This document shows positions 54,291-61,734 of a stretch of 64,000 bases of DNA, in pieces. Both the position numbers and the translations under genes were made by a program. How positions within the stretch are numbered: the first letter of the stretch is position 1; each line of letters starts with the position of its first letter. This stretch comes from Novosphingobium pentaromativorans US6-1. Its GTDB lineage: Bacteria > Pseudomonadota > Alphaproteobacteria > Sphingomonadales > Sphingomonadaceae. Where the stretch lies: positions 744,001 to 808,000 of the forward strand of contig NZ_CP009291.1 in NCBI RefSeq assembly GCF_000767465.1, given 5' to 3'. The notes under the pieces were generated by a model. That model did not search any database. It had not been told where the DNA came from and saw nothing but the letters and a program-made list of their open reading frames with translations.

Positions 54291-55829
54291 TCAGTAAGCC
54301 CTTGCGACGTATATCCTTTCCACGGCCGGACGTCCCGTGAAAATGCAGTTACCCGTCACCGGCTCGGCATCGAGCGGGGTGTTGCGCATCGTCAGCTTGA
54401 GTTCCTTGAGGCGCTTGATCACGTCCTCCAGTTCCTCGCCGGTCGGACGTGCCCATTCGACCTCGACCCATCCCGGGTAGCGCTTGTCCTCGGAGAAGAA
54501 GGCAACGACTTCATCGAAGCTGGAAACGCGCGTGATGTTGGCATCGCGCTTCGCGCGCGCCTCTGCATAAAGCGACGACTGGATGTCCTCGATTTCCGAG
54601 GCGGCACGCGCGATGAAATCATCCTTTGCCAGACCGATGAAGTTGGCCTTGGCCTTGTCGTTCCACAGACGGTCGCGGCGCAGCATGGAGACCTGCCCGC
54701 CCGCGGCATCGCGTCCACCGATTTCGAGGATCAGGGGAGCGCCTTTCTTGACCCAGGCCCAGCGCTTCTGGGTGGCCTTGCCCGGACGCTTGTCGAGCAG
54801 CACGCGCACCGGCTCGCCGAGCGCCGACTGCGAGGCAAGTGCGCCGCGCAGCTCCTCGCAATAGGCCAGAAGCGCTTCATCCTCGTCGTTTTCGCGCAGC
54901 ATCGGCAGGATGACGATCTGGTGCGGTGCGACCATCGGCGGCACGCGCAGGCCGTCATCGTCGCCGTGCGTCATGATCAGGCCGCCGATCATGCGGGTCG
55001 AAGTACCCCAGCTCGTCGTATGGGCGTACTGCTGGGTGCCTTCCTTGTCCTGATACTGGATACCCGCCGCCTTGGCGAAACCGGTGCCAAGGTAGTGCGA
55101 GGTGCCCGCCTGGAGCGCCTTGCCATCCTGCATCATCGCTTCGATGGAGTAGGTCGCGACAGCGCCGGGGAAGCGTTCGTTTTCGGGCTTTTCGCCGGCA
55201 ATCACCGGCATGGCCAGCGGTCCTTCGGCGAAGGTGCGATACATCTCCAGCGCGCGCAGCGTCTCCACCATCGCGTCGTCACGATCGGCGTGGGCGGTGT
55301 GGCCTTCCTGCCAGAGAAACTCGCTGGTGCGCAGGAACATGCGGGTGCGCATTTCCCAGCGCACGACGTTGGCCCACTGGTTGGTAAGCAGCGGCAGGTC
55401 GCGCCACGACTGGATCCAGCGCGCCATCGCGGCGCCGATCACTGTTTCCGAAGTCGGCCGCACGATGAGCGGCTCTTCGAGCTTCGCTTCCGGGTCCGGC
55501 ACGAGGCCGCCCTTGCCGTCCGCGACAAGACGGTGATGCGTAACCACCGCCATTTCCTTCGCGAAGCCTTCGACGTGCTCGGCTTCCTTGGCGAAATAGG
55601 ACAGCGGAATGAACAGCGGGAAGTAGCAGTTCTGGACGCCGGCCGCCTTGATCATGTCGTCCATGAGGCGCTGGATGCGTTCCCAGATGCCGTAGCCCCA
55701 GGGCTTGATGACCATGCAGCCGCGGACGCCGGACTCCTCGGCCATTTCAGCCTCGGAAATGACTTCCTGGTACCACTGGGCGAAATCGTCCTCGCGCTTG
55801 GTCGAGAGGGCGTGGCGAATGGCGGACAC
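54291..55829 (-). CDS. proS: Prolyl-tRNA synthetase, archaeal/eukaryotic-type
   Basis: 512 aa from a GTG at 55829 (AGGAAG upstream; a TTG at 55856 is less likely). Class II motifs: RPTSETVIGAAMARW, the motif-2 loop WEMRTRMFLRTSEFLWQE followed by GHTAHA, and a C-terminus ending in Tyr (YVARAY). No bacterial editing insertion between motifs 2 and 3. This is the archaeal/eukaryotic-like form, not the short ~440-aa form found in many alphaproteobacteria. Confidence 0.92.
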   Translation of the reverse strand: MSAIRHALSTKREDDFAQWYQEVISEAEMAEESGVRGCMVIKPWGYGIWERIQRLMDDMIKAAGVQNCYFPLFIPLSYFAKEAEHVEGFAKEMAVVTHHRLVADGKGGLVPDPEAKLEEPLIVRPTSETVIGAAMARWIQSWRDLPLLTNQWANVVRWEMRTRMFLRTSEFLWQEGHTAHADRDDAMVETLRALEMYRTFAEGPLAMPVIAGEKPENERFPGAVATYSIEAMMQDGKALQAGTSHYLGTGFAKAAGIQYQDKEGTQQYAHTTSWGTSTRMIGGLIMTHGDDDGLRVPPMVAPHQIVILPMLRENDEDEALLAYCEELRGALASQSALGEPVRVLLDKRPGKATQKRWAWVKKGAPLILEIGGRDAAGGQVSMLRRDRLWNDKAKANFIGLAKDDFIARAASEIEDIQSSLYAEARAKRDANITRVSSFDEVVAFFSEDKRYPGWVEVEWARPTGEELEDVIKRLKELKLTMRNTPLDAEPVTGNCIFTGRPAVERIYVARAY

Positions 55830-55931
55830 GGGTGCGTTCTTCCTGACTTGCTGCAATGCGACAGACCATCCGTCGCATGAATCGGGGCCGGCCGCGGGAT
55901 ACCCAGAGGCCGGAACGCACCCCGCTGGCCT

Positions 55932-56489
55932 TTATTTGCCCAGCGCGTCAAGCCTCTTCTGAATTTCCGCCATCTGATCGCGCAGCGCGGAAAGGTCGTC
56001 GCCCTCTGCCGGAGCGGCGGGCTTGCTCTCGTTCTTCTCGCCGCCGGGCATGAATGCCGCCGCTGCCGCCTTGAACATCGCCATGTTCTGCTCGGCCAGC
56101 TTGGCGAGCGGATTGTTGCCAAGACTATCCTCGAAAGCCTTGTGCAGCTTCGTCTGGTTGGCGCGGAAATTTTCCATCGATGCTTCGAGATAGTGCGGAA
56201 TCAGCGACTGCATCGAGTTGCCGTACATGCTGATCAGTTCACGCAGGAAGTTCACCGGGAGCATCTGCTCACCGTTGGATTCTTCCTCCATGATGATCTG
56301 CGTGAGGATCGTGTGCGTTATGTCGGTGCCGCTCTTCGCATCGAGCACTTTGTAGTCAACGCCTTCGCGCGTCATCTTCGCGAGATGATCGAGCGTGATG
56401 TAGCTTGACGATTGCGTGTTGTAGAGCCGTCGGTTTGCGTATTTTTTGATTATAACAGTCTTGTCGTCGTGCGACGCCGCTTCAGCCAT
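55932..56489 (-). CDS. phaR: Polyhydroxyalkanoate synthesis repressor PhaR
   Basis: 185 aa. The N-terminal PHB/PHA accumulation regulator DNA-binding domain is unmistakable (IIKKYANRRLYNTQSSSYITL), followed by a polymer-associated middle region and a C-terminal coiled coil (LRDQMAEIQKRLDAL). PhaR binds nascent polyester granules and releases phasin promoters. The ATG at 56489 is preferred. A 14-bp TGC-rich palindrome 64 bp upstream may be its own operator. No phaC or phasin gene is in the window. Confidence 0.95.
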   Translation of the reverse strand: MAEAASHDDKTVIIKKYANRRLYNTQSSSYITLDHLAKMTREGVDYKVLDAKSGTDITHTILTQIIMEEESNGEQMLPVNFLRELISMYGNSMQSLIPHYLEASMENFRANQTKLHKAFEDSLGNNPLAKLAEQNMAMFKAAAAAFMPGGEKNESKPAAPAEGDDLSALRDQMAEIQKRLDALGK

Positions 56490-56552
56490 GACCAATCCCC
56501 GTCCAGACAGTGGCTTATGGTATCACCGCGCATTGTCGCGATGCAACACAAA

Positions 56553-56566
56553 TTGCTGCGCAGCAA
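56553..56566. promoter_or_regulatory. TTGCTGCGCAGCAA palindrome, candidate PhaR operator
   Basis: A perfect 14-bp palindrome 64-77 bases before the phaR ATG and downstream of alr. PhaR in Paracoccus denitrificans is known to bind TGC-rich sites of this kind and to control its own gene, so autoregulation is a reasonable inference. Confidence 0.6.
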
Positions 56567-56585
56567 AAGGTTCTCGGCAAAGCGC

Positions 56586-57632
56586 TTAACGCCGGAAACG
56601 ACGCCCCAGGATAGTGAGCAATTCGTACTGGGTCAGTCCCGATGCGGCAGCGGCTCCGGGGAGATCGTAGGCGGCAGCGACCCAGTCGCCCTCACCGATA
56701 TCGTTTGCATCGGTCAGGTCGATCACCGTCATGTCCATGCTGACGAGGCCGAGGACCGGCAGTTCTGCGCCATTTGCCTCAAAGATGCCCTTGTTGGACC
56801 AGCAACGCAGGTAACCGTCGGCATAACCTGTGGAGACGGTGCCGACGCGCATCGGTGCCTTTGCCGTGAAAGTCGCATTATAGCCGACGGTCTCCCCCGC
56901 CGCGACATGGCGCACTTGCATGATCATCGCTTCGGGACGAACGACCTGCCGGATCAGCCGTCCCATATCGGGACGAGGGATTCCGCCGTAAAGGGAAATG
57001 CCGGGCCGTGTAAGATCTCCATGAAAATCAGGACCAAGCGCGATACCTGCCGAGTTCGCAAGGCTTGCGCGGCAGTGCGTTAAAGCCTTGCGCGCCTCAA
57101 GCCATCTGCTGCACTGCAAGGCGTTGAGGGCGGATTCCTCCTCGGCCGAAACGAGATGGGAAAGCAGGACATCGACATCGAGACGGGCGAGAACCTCGCT
57201 GCCGATCTCGTCCATCGGCACACCGAGGCGGTTCATGCCTGTATCGATCATGAGATCGCAAAGGCCTCCGCCGGCATCGAGCCAGCGCTGCGCCTGCGAG
57301 AGCGAATTGATGACCGGCTTGGCTCCGATCGCCTGGCCATAGGCGCAATCTGCGGCCGATTGCGGACCGTGCAGGACCGAAATCGAGCCGGGATCGACGA
57401 TATCGAGCAAGTCGGCGGCTTCCGCCCAGTGCGCGACAAAGAAATCGCGGCACCCCACTTCGAGCAGCGTTGCCGTGGCCTTGCGAGCGCCAAGACCGTA
57501 GCCGTCGGCCTTTACCGCAGCACCAGCCCGGGCCTTGCCCGAGAGGCGGTCAAGGGCCTGCCAATTGGCTTTAAGGGCATTCCAGTCGAGATTCAGCCGC
57601 AGCGGCGGCTCGGGCAGTTCAGGCAGCATCAT
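56586..57632 (-). CDS. alr: Alanine racemase
   Basis: PLP enzyme making D-alanine for peptidoglycan. 348 aa. PLP lysine Lys41 in AAVKADGYGLGA (canonical is KANAYGHG), substrate region DTGMNRLG, and the C-terminal domain GYNATF and GLVSMDMTVIDLT. The start is either of two adjacent ATGs (57632 or 57629); it overlaps the end of the permease gene by about 11-14 bases, so the two are coupled. Confidence 0.93.
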   Translation of the reverse strand: MMLPELPEPPLRLNLDWNALKANWQALDRLSGKARAGAAVKADGYGLGARKATATLLEVGCRDFFVAHWAEAADLLDIVDPGSISVLHGPQSAADCAYGQAIGAKPVINSLSQAQRWLDAGGGLCDLMIDTGMNRLGVPMDEIGSEVLARLDVDVLLSHLVSAEEESALNALQCSRWLEARKALTHCRASLANSAGIALGPDFHGDLTRPGISLYGGIPRPDMGRLIRQVVRPEAMIMQVRHVAAGETVGYNATFTAKAPMRVGTVSTGYADGYLRCWSNKGIFEANGAELPVLGLVSMDMTVIDLTDANDIGEGDWVAAAYDLPGAAAASGLTQYELLTILGRRFRR

Positions 57633-59250
57633 CACCGTAATCGCGCGGGGGACCGCCCCGCAAACCCCAGATTGCGACCACCAGGGCAATCGCGACGATG
57701 CCCCAGGTGTACCACAGACCCTGGTATGGATTCCCGCTGGTCGCGACCATGTAGCTCGAAATCAGCGGCAGGAAGCCGCCGAAGTAGCCGGTTCCGATGT
57801 GATAGGGAATGGACATCGAGCTGTAACGGATACGCGGCGGGAACATTTCCGACAGAAGTGCGGCGACCGGCCCGTATGTTGCGCCGGACAGCGCCATGAA
57901 AACCAGCAGCATGACACTTATCACGAGGGCATCCATGACCGTCGGCTTGACCACACCGAGATCGTATCCCGCATCGGAAAGCCAGCCCTTCAACTCGGCG
58001 TTGCGCGCCTCCTTGTCATCCCAGGGATAGGCCGCGAGAGGGAGTGTATCGCCACCGATACGCAGTTCGAGATCAGAACTGCTTGTCAGGTCATAAGTGA
58101 TACCCGCTGCCGTCAGGTCTTCCAGCAGCTTGCCGCAATCGCTTTCCTGCACGGAAGCGAAAGGATTGTAATTGCAGTCCGGCCCCGACACTGCGACCGG
58201 CGAATCCGCACTCGCCTTCGCGAGACCGGGGTTGGCGTGGGCTCCGATCGTCCAGAACAGCGGAAACATCAGCGCAAGCGTGGCGACATAGCCCCATACG
58301 ATCGGCTTCTTGCGTCCCACCTTGTCGGAAAGAGCGCCGAACAGGACGAAGAAGACCATGCCCAGGCCCGCGGAAATGCCGATGATGATCTCCGCCGTCG
58401 TCGCATCCATGCGCATCGCGCCCTTGAGGAAGCTGAGAGCGGAAAACATCGCCGTGTACCAGATCACGGTCAGGCCAGCAGCGAGGCCGAACAGGGCGAT
58501 GAAGATGCGCTTCTTGTTACCCGGATAGGTGAAGCTCTCGATGAAGGGGTTGCCCGCAATCTCTCCCTCTTCGCGCATCGCCTTGAAGACCGGGCTTTCC
58601 GACAGCTTGAGGCGCATCCACAGAGATACTGCGAGCAGGATCATGCTGAGCAGGAAGGGAACGCGCCACCCCCAGGCGTTCCACAATTCGTCGCTCATCA
58701 ATCCCTTGCAAGTGAGGACCACGATCAGGCTCAGCACGAAGCCGCCAACAACGCTTGCCTGGATGAAGCCAGTGAAGAAACCGCGGCGGTTGGGCGGCGA
58801 ATGCTCGGAGACATAAATCGCCGCGCCGCCATATTCGCCGCCAAGCGCCAGTCCCTGCAGGACGCGCAGGAGGAGGATGATCGCAGGGGCAGCAAGGCCG
58901 ATGGTTTCCGCCGAAGGGATGAAACCCACGCCGGCCGTGGCAATGCCCATCAGCGTGACGGTGACAAGGAACGTGTACTTGCGTCCCAGCCTGTCCCCGA
59001 GAAAACCGAAAAGCACTGCGCCAAGCGGACGGAAGCCGAAGCCTACCGCAAAGCCGGCCCAGACCAGCAGCGTCTCGAGCGTTGCGTTGCCCGAAGGGAA
59101 GAAGGTCTTGCCGATGATGCCGGCCAGCGTTCCGTAGATGAAGAAGTCGTACCACTCGAACACGGTACCCATCGAGGAAGCCGCAATGACGAGTTTGATG
59201 TCCGAAGCACTCGGTTCGGGTGCATGTGGATGCTGCTGTACGTCAGCCAT
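57619..59250 (-). CDS. MHS-family MFS transporter
   Basis: 543 aa, 12 helices, paralogue of the permease at 43207. Shows GTVFEWYDFFIYG, GFLGDRLGRKYTF and GGEYGGAAIYVSEHSP. It has the same kind of ~110-residue insert after helix 9, with two cysteines 15 residues apart (PDCNYN and ESDCGKL). Substrate unknown. Immediately upstream of alr, with overlapping ends. Confidence 0.87.
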   Translation of the reverse strand: MADVQQHPHAPEPSASDIKLVIAASSMGTVFEWYDFFIYGTLAGIIGKTFFPSGNATLETLLVWAGFAVGFGFRPLGAVLFGFLGDRLGRKYTFLVTVTLMGIATAGVGFIPSAETIGLAAPAIILLLRVLQGLALGGEYGGAAIYVSEHSPPNRRGFFTGFIQASVVGGFVLSLIVVLTCKGLMSDELWNAWGWRVPFLLSMILLAVSLWMRLKLSESPVFKAMREEGEIAGNPFIESFTYPGNKKRIFIALFGLAAGLTVIWYTAMFSALSFLKGAMRMDATTAEIIIGISAGLGMVFFVLFGALSDKVGRKKPIVWGYVATLALMFPLFWTIGAHANPGLAKASADSPVAVSGPDCNYNPFASVQESDCGKLLEDLTAAGITYDLTSSSDLELRIGGDTLPLAAYPWDDKEARNAELKGWLSDAGYDLGVVKPTVMDALVISVMLLVFMALSGATYGPVAALLSEMFPPRIRYSSMSIPYHIGTGYFGGFLPLISSYMVATSGNPYQGLWYTWGIVAIALVVAIWGLRGGPPRDYGDDAA

Positions 59251-59310
59251 TGTACTGAATCTTCCCCCTCGTCGGCGTTATCGGGCCCCGACAGGCGTTT
59301 AAACCGCCGA

Positions 59311-59730
59311 TCAGGCGGAGGGAAGCACCTGCATGGCTGCATTCCACGGCAACATTACCGCGCCGTGTCGCCCCGGATAGTCCCGGGCAGCGGCAATGCG
59401 TTCGAGTCCCGGCCAGTCCGGCAGGTCAACCTTTCCGGCCAGCCAGTCCTCCACGGCCCTTCCGGCCTCATGTACCTCGATCCCGGTCATGCCGACGACA
59501 GCTTCTGCGAAGATCGCCGCCGCGGCCTGTCCAATGGCACAGGCCTGGCTGCGCACGCCGACCTCGGTGACTGTACTGCGCTCATCGACCGCGAGGCCCA
59601 GCGCAATCGTGCTGCCGCACGAACGTGAGCGGGCCTCTCCCTGCAGCGGAAAATCCTCGCGCCAGGGAAAGCGCGCAAGCGCGACCGCCAGCGAAAGGAC
59701 CTCGGGGGTGTAAAGGACAGTGGTCGACAC
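59311..59730 (-). CDS. IscU/NifU-like protein lacking one cluster ligand
   Basis: 139 aa with the fold pattern of the IscU/SufU scaffold: Cys38 in RSCGST, Cys64 in SQACAIG, and the C-terminal MLPWNA. The third ligand cysteine expected in RxxCAxLPW is missing (R121-H-G-A124-V), and the Asp after the first Cys-Gly is Ser. It may not hold a standard Fe-S cluster. Standing 60 bases from the permease gene, in no isc/suf operon. Confidence 0.78.
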   Translation of the reverse strand: MSTTVLYTPEVLSLAVALARFPWREDFPLQGEARSRSCGSTIALGLAVDERSTVTEVGVRSQACAIGQAAAAIFAEAVVGMTGIEVHEAGRAVEDWLAGKVDLPDWPGLERIAAARDYPGRHGAVMLPWNAAMQVLPSA

Positions 59731-59756
59731 AGGGGTGGCTCTTGCTTCGATTGGGG

Positions 59757-60284
59757 CTACTCGGCCGCGACCGCAGCATCCTCCTCGTTGAGCTGCTGGC
59801 GCCGCTCGTTGATCATCTTCACCATGGCTTCGCTACTGGCATTGACGAAGGGATAGGAGCGCGCGGTCACGATCCAATCGGGCCGGCCGGCAACGCCCCA
59901 TACGGTATCATATCCAAGAACCAGCACCGAGAAGGCCAGCACGACGATGATGACGCCCTTCACCGCGCCGAACCCGAAACCCAGGACCCGGTCGATCGGC
60001 CCCAGCAGCGAACCGCGGCTCTTGCTGCCGGCCCAGCGGGCAACAAGCCTCACGGCCACGTAAGGCCCCAGCAACAGCAGCGCAAAGGCAAGGATCGCCG
60101 ATCCCGAACCCTCTCCGATGTAGGGGACGAGCACTTCGGTGACGGGTGTATGGAACATGCGAATTGCGAAAATTGCGAATATCCACGCCGCCAGCGTGAG
60201 AATTTCCTGCACGAATCCGCGGAAGAAGCCGGTCAGGGCCCCGATCCCCACGAACAGCAGGACAACGATATCGAAGCCACTCAT
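59757..60284 (-). CDS. CvpA-family membrane protein
   Basis: 175 aa with four membrane helices. The start FDIVVLLFVGIGALTGFFRGFVQEILTLAAWI is the family hallmark (G-x-x-R-G-x3-E), and helix 4 is followed by a charged C-terminal tail. CvpA proteins are linked to envelope stress and colicin V export. The ATG at 60284 is preferred. Twelve bases after radA, so likely co-transcribed. Confidence 0.9.
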   Translation of the reverse strand: MSGFDIVVLLFVGIGALTGFFRGFVQEILTLAAWIFAIFAIRMFHTPVTEVLVPYIGEGSGSAILAFALLLLGPYVAVRLVARWAGSKSRGSLLGPIDRVLGFGFGAVKGVIIVVLAFSVLVLGYDTVWGVAGRPDWIVTARSYPFVNASSEAMVKMINERRQQLNEEDAAVAAE

Positions 60285-60296
60285 AGTAAACTGCAA

Positions 60297-61664
60297 TTAA
60301 GCATCCGAAAGAATGCGGTCAACGAGGTTGGGAAGCATTGTCAGACCGGAAAACCGGATGCCCTTGTCGGGCGGCGGTCCACCGGCAGGTCCAATAGCCT
60401 TGCCGAAACCGAGTTTCGCCGATTCGCGCTGTCGGATCGATGAATGGGCCACGGGCCGAATTTCACCGGCGAGCGAAACTTCGCCGAACCAGACAGCGTC
60501 CGTCGGCAGAGGCTTGTCACCAAGGGCCGAGACGAGCGCAGCGGCCACGGCAAGGTCGGCCGCCGGATCGGCAAGGCGATAACCGCCAGCGACGTTGAGA
60601 TAGACTTCTGCACTGGAGAAATTAAGGCCGCAGCGCGCCTCGAGCACGGCGAGCAGCATGGCCATGCGGCCATTGTCCCACCCGACGACGGCACGGCGCG
60701 GCGTCGCCCCGCTCTGCAGGCGCACGATAAGCGCCTGTATTTCCACGAGGACTGGCCGGGTCCCTTCCATCGCCGGGAAGACCGCGCTGCCCGCCATCGG
60801 TTCCTCGCGGCCAGAAAGGAACAGCATCGAGGGATTGCCGACTTCGGCAAGTCCGTCGCCCTCCATGGCGAAGACGCCGATCTCGTCGACCGGACCGAAA
60901 CGGTTCTTGAGCGAGCGCAGGATGCGGTACTGGTGACTGCGTTCCCCCTCGAAGCTCATCACCACGTCGACCATGTGCTCCAGCACGCGCGGACCGGCGA
61001 TATTGCCGTCCTTGGTGACGTGACCGACGAGGATGAGGGTGACGCTGTTTTCCTTGGCGTAGCGGATCAGTTCGAAGGCGCACCCGCGCACCTGGCTGAC
61101 CGACCCGGGCGCCCCCTCGATCTGGTCCGAGTGCATCGTCTGGATCGAATCGATGACCAGGAGCGACGGCGGCTCATCCATCCCCAGCGTCGTGAGAATG
61201 TCCCGAACCGATGTTGCGGAGGCCAGGCGAATCGGACACTTCGACAGGCCGAGGCGTTCAGCGCGCAGCCGAACCTGACCGGACGCTTCCTCGCCGCTGA
61301 CATAGACGACGTCACGCCCGGCCCTGGCGATGTGCGCCGAGGCCTGCAGCAGCAGCGTCGATTTGCCGATACCCGGATCCCCCCCCATGAGGATCGCCGA
61401 TCCGGGGACCAGGCCGCCACCCAGGGCGCGGTCGAACTCGGCAAGGCCGCTGGCCTGCCTCTGGGGAATCTCGCCGGGCTGGTCGAGCGGGGTGAACTGT
61501 ATCGGGCGACCGCCGGAAGAGAGATCGTGCTTGGAGGAAAAGACCGTCTGCGGTGCTTCCTCGACAAGCGAGTTCCATTCACCGCAGTCCGCGCACTGCC
61601 CCTGCCACCGGGTCGCGACGCTTCCGCAATTCTGACAGACGTAACGACGTTTGGGCTTTGCCAT
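60297..61664 (-). CDS. radA: DNA repair protein RadA
   Basis: RecA-related branch-migration helicase. 455 aa: N-terminal zinc finger with Cys10, Cys13, Cys24 and Cys27, Walker A GGDPGIGKST (94-103), the RadA-specific KNRFG motif, and a C-terminal Lon-like domain. The ATG at 61664 gives the standard start. Upstream of cvpA and divergent from the patatin-like gene. Confidence 0.96.
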   Translation of the reverse strand: MAKPKRRYVCQNCGSVATRWQGQCADCGEWNSLVEEAPQTVFSSKHDLSSGGRPIQFTPLDQPGEIPQRQASGLAEFDRALGGGLVPGSAILMGGDPGIGKSTLLLQASAHIARAGRDVVYVSGEEASGQVRLRAERLGLSKCPIRLASATSVRDILTTLGMDEPPSLLVIDSIQTMHSDQIEGAPGSVSQVRGCAFELIRYAKENSVTLILVGHVTKDGNIAGPRVLEHMVDVVMSFEGERSHQYRILRSLKNRFGPVDEIGVFAMEGDGLAEVGNPSMLFLSGREEPMAGSAVFPAMEGTRPVLVEIQALIVRLQSGATPRRAVVGWDNGRMAMLLAVLEARCGLNFSSAEVYLNVAGGYRLADPAADLAVAAALVSALGDKPLPTDAVWFGEVSLAGEIRPVAHSSIRQRESAKLGFGKAIGPAGGPPPDKGIRFSGLTMLPNLVDRILSDA

Positions 61665-61734
61665 AGGCTGCGCCTATCCGGAACGGAATGAGAACGCAAT
61701 TGCCTTTCTCCTTGATCCGGGCCAAGTATGCGGA

